Shown here one piece after another: positions 25,990 through 35,194 of a DNA stretch of 64,000 nucleotides (positions are counted from its first letter, which is position 1; the number at the start of each line of letters is the position of its first letter). The notes below the pieces were generated by a model, which was not told where the DNA came from, ran no database searches, and worked only from the letters and a program-made list of their open reading frames with translations. The position numbers were made by a program, and so were the translations under genes. Source of the DNA: a candidate division Zixibacteria bacterium RBG-1 (GTDB lineage Bacteria > Zixibacteria > MSB-5A5 > DSPP01 > RBG-1); assembly GCA_000447245.1 (NCBI GenBank), contig AUYT01000001.1, positions 1,358,001 to 1,422,000 of the forward strand. Reading direction: 5' to 3'.

Positions 25990-26018
25990 AAAATAAACCA
26001 TAGCAGAAGAACAGTCAA
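25990..26018 (-). promoter_or_regulatory. Possible promoter of the CBS/transporter/two-component operon
   Basis: Minus strand TTGACT (26013-26018), 17 bp, TATTTT (25990-25995), about 80 bp before the start at 25911. The rest of this 250-bp gap (25912-26161) is AT-rich and shows nothing else. Confidence 0.4.
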
Positions 26019-26161
26019 TTAAAATTTTTGAATCCGTCTCTTAATTCAAATCACTTAAAATTTACGCCAAAGAGAGGACACTTTTAAAACGCTTAAACTT
26101 GTGGAAGAAACAATCTTTTACTAAAATAAAGTACTGAACAAAGAATAAGAAAACGGTCAAA

Positions 26162-27190
26162 CTATTTTTTGAGCCGGATATGATTGGAAAAAATCCACCC
26201 TCGGTCGTTGCGGTAGGATTCTACCCGGTATACTCCCGGCTCGGCCGTTACATACTCCAGCTTTGCATCCAGGATTTCTTTGACCAGATTTCCGTTATGA
26301 ATCAATTTTATGTGAGCTGTGCCAGGAGTTTTAGTTTTAATTTCAGCTTTGTCCCGGATGGTTATTTCATCCCCCACGGCACCTCTTTCATTTCCACTCT
26401 CAATGCTAAACTCAAATCCCTTGGCATCTCCCCAAGCATAATTGGAAATGAATATGTTACAATTTTTAATGGCTGAAAAGAGCTGTTTTTTGGCAGTCAA
26501 AAAATCTTTTGACAGTGGTTCATGCAATAGAACATGAGTTCGGATTGATTTAAACTGAACTAAATATGGGAAAATGGTCAGTCTGAATGGTCCTATGGTA
26601 TAAGGATGGGCGTGAGCATCCACTCCCCCGATACCTACCACTTTTCGCCTCTGGGCTTCTTTATCCCAGATATTTAAAATTCTGGCTGTCGGTCCCTTTA
26701 AAGATTTACGCGGATGTAAAACCATTTTGAGCTGATTGAATTTGGTCAATTTTTCCATCCATTCGGACATCTGATTCCAGATTTCAATTCCGTCGAAATC
26801 CGAAACCTCCCAGGCCGTCCAGGGATAGGGAGGGTATTGAGGTAACTGATTTCTGACTTCATCCGGATGGGCGATAATTCCCAACCCACCTCTTTTTTTA
26901 ACTTCCCGCACGTATTCAGCCACCGACATCTCCTTTGGCAGAACTTCCTCTAAATTGAAAGCCAGATAATGATTTTTATTTTTCAGGTCGTTGATTTCAT
27001 AACCGATAATCACCAGAGTCTTCCCGAACCAGCCCTCCTGCCCGGCTTTGAGCGATTTCAAGGTCATATGGTCAGAAAGCATCAAAAAATCTAAACCTGC
27101 TTCCTGTCCGATTTTTATAATCTCCGGTACCGGTTTGGAGCCGTCTGAATCGGTAGAATGGATATGAATGCAGCCTATGTATTCGTGCAT
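26162..27190 (-). CDS. PHP-domain metal-dependent phosphoesterase
   Basis: 342 aa. PHP signature residues are present: HIHSTDSDG near the start, SDHM, GIIAHPDE and GGVDAHAHP, which together bind a metal cluster for phosphoester hydrolysis. The C-terminal 90 residues form a beta domain (GDEITIRDKAEIKTKTPG) seen in secreted or sugar-related PHP proteins, but no signal peptide is visible. It starts 50 bp after the MFS gene and is probably in that transcript. The substrate is unknown. Confidence 0.8.
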   Translation of the reverse strand: MHEYIGCIHIHSTDSDGSKPVPEIIKIGQEAGLDFLMLSDHMTLKSLKAGQEGWFGKTLVIIGYEINDLKNKNHYLAFNLEEVLPKEMSVAEYVREVKKRGGLGIIAHPDEVRNQLPQYPPYPWTAWEVSDFDGIEIWNQMSEWMEKLTKFNQLKMVLHPRKSLKGPTARILNIWDKEAQRRKVVGIGGVDAHAHPYTIGPFRLTIFPYLVQFKSIRTHVLLHEPLSKDFLTAKKQLFSAIKNCNIFISNYAWGDAKGFEFSIESGNERGAVGDEITIRDKAEIKTKTPGTAHIKLIHNGNLVKEILDAKLEYVTAEPGVYRVESYRNDRGWIFSNHIRLKK

Positions 27191-27238
27191 AGTTTTTAAG
27201 ACAAAATTGTAGAGTTAAAATTCAAAATCAGCTATATT

Positions 27239-28591
27239 TTACTCCTTTTCAAATTTATTCGGCACTTTCAATAAAATCCACCAGCCCACTAACATCATCA
27301 GGGCCAAAGAAAAAATAGCAAAACGGTATTGGATGGTACTTAAAACGGATTGAGAAATCTCAATTCCAATTGACCTCAGAAATGATACTACATTTTTCAC
27401 CAAAAAGAAATCTTTTTTAAAATATAAAACTACCAAGCCCCAAATTAAAGGTCCCACTATGGCAGCGACTCTTCCAAACAGGGAATATAAACTAAAAAAT
27501 TGCCCCATCTTGCTTTGGGGAACTAAATCGGTTAACAGAGGGCGGGAGGCGGTCCAAACTGAGCCCAAAAGAATCCCCACTACGGAGCCCATAATCCAAA
27601 ACCAAATTTGGTCAGTTATAAAAATGACTGCGGTCAAAGAAAAAAACCAAGCTAAAAGAACCAAAGACAAACTTTTCTTAGAACCGATTTTATCGCAAAC
27701 CCACCCGCATAAAAGTGAACCGATAGCTGCGGAGAGAGTCGAAACCATAAATAGCCAAATCTTACCGGTTTCCGAAAAACCCATCACTAGTTGAGCGTAA
27801 ACTGCCATAAATAAAATAACGGTAGCAATAGCATCCCCAAAGAAAAAATTACTGATTAAAAAGCGTAAAACACCCGGGTATTTTTTGGTGTTGGCTATAC
27901 CATCCCACACTTCTTTAAAAGATTGTTTTATTTTGATTTTGGCGGGATGACTCACAGACTTTTCTTTGACCCACAGGAAAGTTGGTATGCAAAAAAGAAG
28001 AAAAAAAACTGCGGTGGGAATGAATGCCTGCTGGTTACCGGTTCCCGCAAAAATTTTTCCCTGCACGAAAGGCAAAACCAAAAGCATTCCGATTATGGCA
28101 CCCATATAACCCAAAGATACTCCTAAACCGGAGACCTGCCCGATTTTTCTGGCCGGAGCCACATCAGTCAGCAGGGCATTATAAAAAACTAAACTTCCCT
28201 CATAGCAAAAAACTGCCGCACCAAAAAAAAGTAAAGCTAAAAGAATTTGCGACGAAAAATTAGAAATGCTAACCACTCCTACTAAAAAAGTGGCTATAAT
28301 ACAAACTAAAGTCAAATACAACAAATAACTTTTTTTATTTCCTGCTGCATCCGAAACAGCACCCAGGGGAGGCATGGTCAAAGCTCCTAAAAACATGGCC
28401 GTGGAAAAAGTAATACTATACCAGATATCTTCCATCCCTTTGTCAATGATTATCCAGGGTGCGAAATATAAAGTCACAATATTCATGGAAAAAATTGTGT
28501 TGGCAAAATCGTAGATGGCCCAACCCCAGACTTCTTTACTGAATTTTAAAGTTTTGGGGTTTTCAAATTCTAGAACTTCATCTATTTCCAT
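27239..28591 (-). CDS. MFS transporter, UMF1/Atg22-like
   Basis: 450 aa with about 12 membrane helices. The start WGWAIYDFANTIFSMNIVTLYF and the MPPLGAVSDAAGNKKSYL loop after helix 2 are characteristic of the UMF1 (Atg22-like) branch of the major facilitator superfamily. Eukaryotic Atg22 exports amino acids from vacuoles; the bacterial substrate is not known. It lies 5 bp after the YfiM-like gene. Confidence 0.88.
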   Translation of the reverse strand: MEIDEVLEFENPKTLKFSKEVWGWAIYDFANTIFSMNIVTLYFAPWIIIDKGMEDIWYSITFSTAMFLGALTMPPLGAVSDAAGNKKSYLLYLTLVCIIATFLVGVVSISNFSSQILLALLFFGAAVFCYEGSLVFYNALLTDVAPARKIGQVSGLGVSLGYMGAIIGMLLVLPFVQGKIFAGTGNQQAFIPTAVFFLLFCIPTFLWVKEKSVSHPAKIKIKQSFKEVWDGIANTKKYPGVLRFLISNFFFGDAIATVILFMAVYAQLVMGFSETGKIWLFMVSTLSAAIGSLLCGWVCDKIGSKKSLSLVLLAWFFSLTAVIFITDQIWFWIMGSVVGILLGSVWTASRPLLTDLVPQSKMGQFFSLYSLFGRVAAIVGPLIWGLVVLYFKKDFFLVKNVVSFLRSIGIEISQSVLSTIQYRFAIFSLALMMLVGWWILLKVPNKFEKE

Positions 28592-28596
28592 ATTAT

Positions 28597-28935
28597 TTAT
28601 TTTAGATTGTTGGCAATGCTAAGTCCCAAGATAATCCCTAATCCGTCCGCTATCAAATCTTTGTAGCTGAATTTTCCTTTTGGTTTTTTACTATCCCAAG
28701 TCTCTTTTCCTATTCCAAGGGTCAAAACTAAACCGGAGGAAAAATATCTGGAGGATTCTTTAGTATTGTGATAAGACCTATGATATATTTCGTAGGAGAA
28801 AACGGTCAGATGAGTGGAAAGAAAAAAGTGCTGGAATTTGTCAAAGCTAAACCATTTATCTTTTACCGCTTTTTCTTGTGCTAAAACAGTTGAAAAGAGA
28901 AACAAGAAAATTAAAATCAGGGCTTTGACCTTCAA
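28597..28935 (-). CDS. YfiM/DUF2279-like small membrane-associated protein
   Basis: 112 aa with an N-terminal signal or anchor (1-19). FDKFQHFFLSTHLTV, GIGKETWDSKKPKGKFSYKD and LIADGLGIILG match the pattern of YfiM/DUF2279, where the acidic and His residues are conserved. Role unknown. It overlaps the stop of the barrel gene by 4 bp, so it is translationally coupled to it and may help that outer-membrane protein. Confidence 0.65.
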   Translation of the reverse strand: MKVKALILIFLFLFSTVLAQEKAVKDKWFSFDKFQHFFLSTHLTVFSYEIYHRSYHNTKESSRYFSSGLVLTLGIGKETWDSKKPKGKFSYKDLIADGLGIILGLSIANNLK

Positions 28936-30758
28936 TCTCTAAACTCCCAGCTGACCCCCCAAAAATTGCTTCGTTTAGGCATATTGAAATCTCCGGAAGT
29001 GCGGTAGGTTTGATTGGAGATATTTTCAAGAGCATAGAAGATGAAGAAATCTTTGACTCTTACACCCATTTTGGCGTTTGAAATAAAATATCTAGTCAGT
29101 GAGTTAATAAGATTTGGGTAATCTACAAATTCGTTTTCGGAGGTTATTGTCAATTGTAGCAAATTTTTCAAAAGGTTAAGTCTATAAGCAATAAATAGAT
29201 AACCTGAAGTAATATCCAATTCCTGTCCTGGACTGAAACCATGACTCAGTAAATTGATTTTGAAATAAAAATTAAAATTAGCTAATGTGTTTTGAATGAT
29301 AAATAGATTAAGGCTTGCAATCTCCTTGAGTTTATAGGCAGAAGAATTTGATTTCTCATAATGGATAAAAACACCTAACTCCGAACTGGCTAGAGTTTGA
29401 GAAATCCCGCCATTTAGAGTGTGGCTCTTGGTGGGTTGTAAGTTTGTGTTACCAGTGATGGCTATATAACCTGGCCATTCATGCTTAGTAAAATCTATAT
29501 CAAATAAGGTTGGATAGAAAATATTTCTGCTGCCAACCGCGAAAATTTTCCATCGAGGGTCTGGTTTCCAGGATAAACCGGTTATTGCAGTAACATCCGG
29601 TTTAAAAGTTTGAGTTTTTACAAAATTTACCCAAGCTAAATGATTCAATTTAGGAGCAATTTGCCACAGAGTCCCTAAATTGAAATCCCCTCTCCAGCGA
29701 GTGTGCCTCTCGAATTCTTTCATTCTGTCATATTTTAAATCAGCGCTAATCTTCCAAGAAAACTCATTCAACGAATCAGGATAAATTTCAGCTTTAATAA
29801 GTCCAGTCTGGTTTTTCAAATCCCAAGCCATGGGCTTCAAATTCTGAAAAGAATAATTATAACCGAATTTAAGCTTAAAAGTTTTGTCATCGATAATTTT
29901 TTTGTAGTAGTCCAAGCTCCAATTACTGACCTTATCATTTTTTCGGATACCCAGAATCTCCCAACCCGGATAACCTCTGACTCCCCTCTTCCCCTCATAA
30001 AAAGAGCCATTCAAAACCAATTTAGAATTAGAGTTTAAATCATAAGTAACCTTTCCGGTGAAATTATCCAGATTCTGGTCAGTATTATTTGCCTCACCGG
30101 AATATTTTTTAAATCCGGCAGTCAGATAGAATCTTAATTTATTTTGAAATAAGGGACGGCCCAATTCCACCTGAGTCCTCCGGTATCCCTTAATTCCCTG
30201 GTCAAACTGCAGTTTTGAAAATGGTTTTCCGGAAACATAATCTTTTTGCTTCAGAAATAAGCCGGCAGAATAACCACCCGGTTCAATTAGATTCGCCAGA
30301 CTGTTTGCTATTAACTGTACCGATTCAATATTTTCAAAAGGTAAGATTTGAAGTTCGACATCTCCACTCTGGGGGATATACAAACTCTGAAGCGAATAAT
30401 TGTTGTCATCATAAAAAAAACCAACTCTCTCGCTGGGTATTCCCAAAAATCTAAGAAACTTGGCCTGACTCACCGGCCCGTAACTTAAAATTTCCAGCTG
30501 CCTGAAAATTTTCAGATAATCAGAAAAATCCTTGATAACAAAATTATTAATGTCCGAAGAATCAATTTTTGGCTCTGATGTAAAAATCTGAAGAGCTTGT
30601 TCCAGAAATCTGTCTTCAAAATTACTTGGCTTAGATTCTACCGAAGAGATCGTATCCGGTTCTTCTGCCTTGACAGTATCTTGAGGTAAAACAGAGCGGT
30701 TAGAGAAGAAGAATAGAAAACCGAATAGAAGAATTTTGGATAAGAGGCCTGTTTTCAA
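28932..30758 (-). CDS. TonB-dependent receptor-like outer-membrane protein
   Basis: 608 aa. Signal peptide (1-25), a plug-like region (about 60-175, including IPQSGDVELQILPFENIESV and LANLIEPGGYSAGLFLKQ), then repeated amphipathic strands (LRFYLTAGFKKYSGEAN and similar) to a C-terminal aromatic-rich end (FWGVSWEFRD), as in 22-strand barrels. No clear TonB box is seen and the plug is poorly conserved, so it may be a non-canonical receptor for an unknown ligand. It is followed by the YfiM-like gene with a 4-bp overlap. Confidence 0.72.
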   Translation of the reverse strand: MKTGLLSKILLFGFLFFFSNRSVLPQDTVKAEEPDTISSVESKPSNFEDRFLEQALQIFTSEPKIDSSDINNFVIKDFSDYLKIFRQLEILSYGPVSQAKFLRFLGIPSERVGFFYDDNNYSLQSLYIPQSGDVELQILPFENIESVQLIANSLANLIEPGGYSAGLFLKQKDYVSGKPFSKLQFDQGIKGYRRTQVELGRPLFQNKLRFYLTAGFKKYSGEANNTDQNLDNFTGKVTYDLNSNSKLVLNGSFYEGKRGVRGYPGWEILGIRKNDKVSNWSLDYYKKIIDDKTFKLKFGYNYSFQNLKPMAWDLKNQTGLIKAEIYPDSLNEFSWKISADLKYDRMKEFERHTRWRGDFNLGTLWQIAPKLNHLAWVNFVKTQTFKPDVTAITGLSWKPDPRWKIFAVGSRNIFYPTLFDIDFTKHEWPGYIAITGNTNLQPTKSHTLNGGISQTLASSELGVFIHYEKSNSSAYKLKEIASLNLFIIQNTLANFNFYFKINLLSHGFSPGQELDITSGYLFIAYRLNLLKNLLQLTITSENEFVDYPNLINSLTRYFISNAKMGVRVKDFFIFYALENISNQTYRTSGDFNMPKRSNFWGVSWEFRD

Positions 30759-30827
30759 ACCACTATTATTTAAAGTAATACTTTAATAGTCAGCGTTAAC
30801 TACATTATCTGTAATATGTTATAATTG

Positions 30828-32756
30828 CTACTTTTCTCGAACCACCACCAGCTTCATCAGCTTTTCGGCATTTTGGGTTTTAACCCGGTAAAAATAGACG
30901 CCTGAAGCCACGGTCTGTCCTTTCTCATTTTTTCCGTCCCATTCTAAGCCGGTATTTTGCAATGAAAACTTATTTTTGTAGGCACTGTTTCCGGGTAATG
31001 GCTGATTGGTTTTTAATCTTTTGACGATGTTTCCGTCCGGAGTTAAAATATCAACAAAAACATGGCTTTGCTCTGAGACAGTTACCGGGAAATAAGTAAC
31101 ATCGGAAGGATTTCTGATCACGAAAGGGTTGGGAAAATTTTGAAAAATCGTGTCCCTTGACAGAAAGGATGACGGTGCTGACAAGATGCTATCATAATTT
31201 ACCTTATAGCCGTATTGCCATCCCGAGAAATTGGTGGAAAAGTTAATCGGCGTGGGAACCATAATGACGGAATCGTAACTGGCCCAATTTGCGGTACTGT
31301 CGTACCATTGACCAACTATCAGCGTATCAAATTCTGATGTTACGGGAACCGACCCCAAATTGTACGGAATCGCTGATATCCGCCACCCAGCACCTGCTAT
31401 GGCTTCATAAAATTCCATATTCAACCCCCCTATGCTGTCTTGAGCTGACAGAGGCATAGGAATAAATACCACGTAATTAGCCGCGAAGTTCTGGGGTGGA
31501 TTGGATTTAATGCCCGGCGTTACAAAGACAGTGTCGGCGGAAGTTACTGTATGCAGTGTATCAATTTTAATCTCTATTCCAAAGAGATTGGCCTCCGTAT
31601 AATAATTACCAAATAAAGCTCTGTCACCGGTAAAATAGTTCCAGATAGTAAACTCTGTAAAGGCCTCGGCAATTCCCTTGTCCGGGTCGGTTACTTCTCT
31701 TAGAGCCTCATCTGTGGCTGTCAAAAAATTAAATCCTGACACCGCTCCGCATTTTTCCCAAATCCTCCTGATAATATCTGTTCCATATATTTCCTGTAAA
31801 TAAAAAGCCCAGACGCAACTGGCGTAAGGATGAAAAACCCGGTCCGGAAAACTGAAATTGTAGGAAAAGGTCCTTAAAGAGAGCCAGGGATAATTATAAA
31901 AGAAAGGCAGGTACGCTAAATAATCATTGATATAATCGTAGACTAAATCTTCCATCCAAGTAGCGGAAAGCTCTAGCCAATATGGTCTTACTGAATCGGC
32001 ATTGCCGGGAATGTATTCGTATTCAAATACATCATACCCAAAATGGATACTGTGGAAAAACTCATGTGCCACAGTAACTCGGACATTATCGTAAATCGGT
32101 CGATTCGGAAATGGAGGAACCGGATAATCGTTTCTGAGAACTATATAGCTAGTAAAACTTTGAGAAAAAGATGGTCCGGCAGTTGTTTCGGGAACGGTAT
32201 AGCCATAAAAAGCAGGAGCCAATTCAGCCAAATATACATCGTACAAGCTGTCCCCTCCATTGTCAAAACCTCCTGGATACCATCCATCACTGGGTGGTTT
32301 CCTATAACTTAGCCCGTTTACTTCAAAAATCCAGACCGAATCAAAAATATCTGCTACTTTTTCCACGTAATCTGGGTGCCCATCTCCGTCACTATCCACC
32401 GTGGGCTGATAAACTGCAGAATCCCCTGCAAGAACATAGTGTATTTTAAAAAAACCTGTTGGAGAATTATAAGTTAGTTCCGTCCTAGAACCATAAGAAG
32501 GCCGGGGTATATGAAATAAAGGACCCAACGATTTAGAAGGGTCAGTAGCGGCCTGATTTTTCACAAAGTTAAATTCTACAAAATGTGAAGTTCCACACTG
32601 CGGTATGAATCTTCCTTGGGACGAATCAAAATAAGCCGGTTGAGTGGTGAGGGTTTTCTGGGTATTGTCGTGTAGAGTTTTTAAGTCTGAATCTGCGCTA
32701 AATGCCAAATAAAAGTTAAACAATAAAATAAAAGTTATGAAAATACTTTTCCTCAT
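30828..32756 (-). CDS. Secreted zinc metalloprotease with C-terminal FlgD/T9SS-like domain
   Basis: 642 aa from ATG 32756, which gives an ideal signal peptide (MRKSIFITFILLFNFYLAFS) and a 4-bp ATGA overlap with the upstream PHP gene; a longer reading frame starts at 32855 inside that gene and is not credible. Zinc motif HEFFH at 231-235 (MXAN_6640-like metalloprotease family). A calcium-type DSDGDGHPD loop is near 121. The C-terminal 90 residues (QNFPNPF, DILTPDGNIVKRL, LEWDGKNEKGQTVASGVYFY) form the FlgD Ig-like/T9SS type A-like domain used for surface attachment or secretion. Substrate unknown. Confidence 0.82.
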   Translation of the reverse strand: MRKSIFITFILLFNFYLAFSADSDLKTLHDNTQKTLTTQPAYFDSSQGRFIPQCGTSHFVEFNFVKNQAATDPSKSLGPLFHIPRPSYGSRTELTYNSPTGFFKIHYVLAGDSAVYQPTVDSDGDGHPDYVEKVADIFDSVWIFEVNGLSYRKPPSDGWYPGGFDNGGDSLYDVYLAELAPAFYGYTVPETTAGPSFSQSFTSYIVLRNDYPVPPFPNRPIYDNVRVTVAHEFFHSIHFGYDVFEYEYIPGNADSVRPYWLELSATWMEDLVYDYINDYLAYLPFFYNYPWLSLRTFSYNFSFPDRVFHPYASCVWAFYLQEIYGTDIIRRIWEKCGAVSGFNFLTATDEALREVTDPDKGIAEAFTEFTIWNYFTGDRALFGNYYTEANLFGIEIKIDTLHTVTSADTVFVTPGIKSNPPQNFAANYVVFIPMPLSAQDSIGGLNMEFYEAIAGAGWRISAIPYNLGSVPVTSEFDTLIVGQWYDSTANWASYDSVIMVPTPINFSTNFSGWQYGYKVNYDSILSAPSSFLSRDTIFQNFPNPFVIRNPSDVTYFPVTVSEQSHVFVDILTPDGNIVKRLKTNQPLPGNSAYKNKFSLQNTGLEWDGKNEKGQTVASGVYFYRVKTQNAEKLMKLVVVREK

Positions 32757-33586
32757 CCAAACCTCGCCTGTTGCACTGTCTTTAACATAGTCAAGCATTG
32801 ATACGGGACTTTGATCGTGCCGATTAATATCCGACCTTTCCTTTTCCCGTGACAATCGGAGCCGCCGCTGTAAATAACCCCTAACTTTCGGGCTAAATTA
32901 ATATAATGGTTTGTGAGCTTATAGTCATGCTGAGAATGGTAAGCTTCAATCCCATCCAAACCCATTTCGATTAAATCTACAATCAAATTATCTTTTTTCA
33001 AAATCCCCGGATGAGCCAAGACCGCCACTCCCTTGAACTGATGAATTAAATCCAAAGCTTCTTGAGGGCTGAGATACTTTTTAGCCACATAAGCCGGTCC
33101 CTCGTAACCTAAATATTTAATAAAAGCTTCGTCGTAAGAATTGGTAAAATTTCCTTGCAGCAAAGCATCTGCCAGATGAGGTCTGCCGATTACACTATGT
33201 TTAGCCACGGCTTTGACTTTTTCCATAGAAATCCCGATTCCCATCTGGTTCAACTTCTCCACCATTTTCTCCCCTCTTTTTTCTCTTTCTCTTTTGAATT
33301 CCTGCATCTTATCTAAAAGTTGCTTATCCTGATAATCCATCAGGTACCCGATAATATGAACATCTTCCCCCTTATAATTGGCTGACAGCTCCACAGCCGG
33401 AAGGATTTCCAGATCCTGATTGGAATTTAATTTCTGTATGGCTATAAACCCATCTAAAGTATCGTGGTCTGTAATCGCGATAGCAGAAAGCCCGACTTTA
33501 AGGGTATGCTCTAAAACTTCAGCGGGAGAGGAGGTACTGTCCGAGGCGGTGGTATGCATGTGTAAATCCACATATTTTTCCGGCAT
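32753..33586 (-). CDS. PHP-domain phosphoesterase, TrpH/RNase AM-like
   Basis: 277 aa. Metal ligands in DLHMHTTASDSTSSP, AITDHDTLDG, VLAHPG and GSDCHGK. This layout is that of the TrpH/YciV group, whose members hydrolyse 3',5'-nucleoside bisphosphates or trim RNA 5' ends. It lies between the formiminotransferase gene (1-bp overlap) and the metalloprotease gene (4-bp overlap). The context does not reveal its substrate. Confidence 0.85.
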   Translation of the reverse strand: MPEKYVDLHMHTTASDSTSSPAEVLEHTLKVGLSAIAITDHDTLDGFIAIQKLNSNQDLEILPAVELSANYKGEDVHIIGYLMDYQDKQLLDKMQEFKREREKRGEKMVEKLNQMGIGISMEKVKAVAKHSVIGRPHLADALLQGNFTNSYDEAFIKYLGYEGPAYVAKKYLSPQEALDLIHQFKGVAVLAHPGILKKDNLIVDLIEMGLDGIEAYHSQHDYKLTNHYINLARKLGVIYSGGSDCHGKRKGRILIGTIKVPYQCLTMLKTVQQARFG

Positions 33587-35112
33587 TAAAACTTTTCCTC
33601 CAGCATCTGCACAATATCTTCCACCAAGGCCTGGACTTTATATCTGACTATCAAACCTCTTTGCTTGGCATCTGCCACAAAATTCTGATCTTCTATCGAT
33701 TTCATATTGATTTTAACATTGTACCAAGCCGATTCCGAAGCCGCCCCGGCAATCTGAACTGCGGTGGCTACGTCGCTGATGGCATTCTGATTCCCTTTCA
33801 CCGCTAAAATCTGACTAATCTCCAGAATCTGCGCAGTTTTTTCCATCACCTCCAGAGGAACCAAACAGGCTCTTTTCAGCGCTTCCTGGAAAATCTCTTT
33901 TTGTCTTCTCTGATCTGGGGCAGTGTTTTTAGGCAGCTTATAGGCAGACATTACCTGATTAAAGCTTTCTTGATCTTTGATTATTAGGTCTTCTAACTCT
34001 TTTCTGAGCTGCTCCGAAGATTCCAAGATCTCTTTTAGTTCCGACTCGTATTGAGCATATTTTTTCTTGCCGATGGTCAGATTGCAGACCATGCTGGATA
34101 AAGCCGCTCCTAAGCTGCCTACCAGGGCGGCCACGCTGCCTCCGCCCGGAGCCGGTGAGCTTGAAGCAACCTCATCGATAAAATCAGATACACTGCTCCT
34201 GGTATCCTGCTCCCAGTCCAGAAGCCGTTTCTCTAGAACCTGTTCCTTTTTGAAGTTTTCTAACTGCAGATAATATTCTGCCACGTCTAACAAAGCATCC
34301 ACCGGTGTCAACCCCACAATTTCACTGGAGATGACCGGAACCCCATAGCGGGCGGCTTCATCTTTTATTGCTTCAAAGACCCGATACATGGGGGTGCCTA
34401 AATAATTAACCAAATTGATAGATACCTGAACAATTCCCCTTTCTTTGATTTCAAAACCCAGGGCTTTGACATATCTGAAACCACCGGAAGAATATCTGAT
34501 GGCGGCTGCGATTTTCTTGGCAATAGTGAGGTCTTTGGTCCCTAAATAGACATTATAGGCAATCAAAGGAAATCTGGCTCCGATTACCACTGCTCCGGCT
34601 GTGGAATGCATTTTAGCCGGTCCAAAATCCGGTTGCCGGTCCGGATTGGTGGCTATCTCTTTTTTTAGCCCCTCATATTCCCCTTTGCGGATGGTGGCTA
34701 AATTGCGGCGGTCTTCTCGGGTGGCGGCTTCTTCGTATAAATAGACCGGTATTTGGAGCTTTTCCCCTACCTGTTCTCCTAACTCTACTGCTAACCTGAT
34801 ACAATCTTCCATAGTGACACCGGAGATAGGGACAAAGGGGACTACATCGGTTGCACCTAAGCGGGGATGCTCCCCCTTATGTTTTTCCATGTCGATTAAT
34901 TCAGCGGCTTTGGCGATGGCTAAAAAGGCGGCTTGCTTTACCGGTTCCGGTTCGCCGATGAAGGTCACCACGGCCCGGTTATGGTCTTTGTCCATCTCCT
35001 GGTCCAAGACCCTGACCCCGGGGACGGATTGGATTTCATTGACGATATCCTGGATTACATCCGGCCTTCTGCCTTCGGAGAAATTAGGTACGCATTCTAC
35101 TAATTGTTTCAT
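33586..35112 (-). CDS. Fused glutamate formimidoyltransferase/formimidoyl-THF cyclodeaminase
   Basis: 508 aa bifunctional protein. Residues 1-300 are the formiminotransferase N and C subdomains (VECVPNFSEGRRPDVI, HPRLGATDVVPFVP). Residues about 310-500 are the helical cyclodeaminase domain (SSSPAPGGGSVAALVGSLGAAL). It moves the formimino group from formiminoglutamate to tetrahydrofolate and then releases ammonia, giving 5,10-methenyl-THF. The two activities are fused as in vertebrate FTCD. No hutH, hutU or hutI is in the window, so a link with histidine breakdown cannot be shown here. Confidence 0.92.
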   Translation of the reverse strand: MKQLVECVPNFSEGRRPDVIQDIVNEIQSVPGVRVLDQEMDKDHNRAVVTFIGEPEPVKQAAFLAIAKAAELIDMEKHKGEHPRLGATDVVPFVPISGVTMEDCIRLAVELGEQVGEKLQIPVYLYEEAATREDRRNLATIRKGEYEGLKKEIATNPDRQPDFGPAKMHSTAGAVVIGARFPLIAYNVYLGTKDLTIAKKIAAAIRYSSGGFRYVKALGFEIKERGIVQVSINLVNYLGTPMYRVFEAIKDEAARYGVPVISSEIVGLTPVDALLDVAEYYLQLENFKKEQVLEKRLLDWEQDTRSSVSDFIDEVASSSPAPGGGSVAALVGSLGAALSSMVCNLTIGKKKYAQYESELKEILESSEQLRKELEDLIIKDQESFNQVMSAYKLPKNTAPDQRRQKEIFQEALKRACLVPLEVMEKTAQILEISQILAVKGNQNAISDVATAVQIAGAASESAWYNVKINMKSIEDQNFVADAKQRGLIVRYKVQALVEDIVQMLEEKF

Positions 35113-35194
35113 ATTATTTTGATTTCCTAAAATATGATTTTTTTATAAAATTGCAAATTGCTAAATCCAAATCCTCTAATAATATTTTCGGCTA

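Noticed and set aside
30770-30815. Imperfect inverted repeat between metalloprotease and barrel gene
   Set aside because: Stem is interrupted and no T-run follows, so it is neither a clear terminator nor a clear operator.
32757-32855. Longer N-terminus of the metalloprotease
   Set aside because: It lies wholly inside the PHP gene, has no ribosome site, and hides the signal peptide that starts at ATG 32756.
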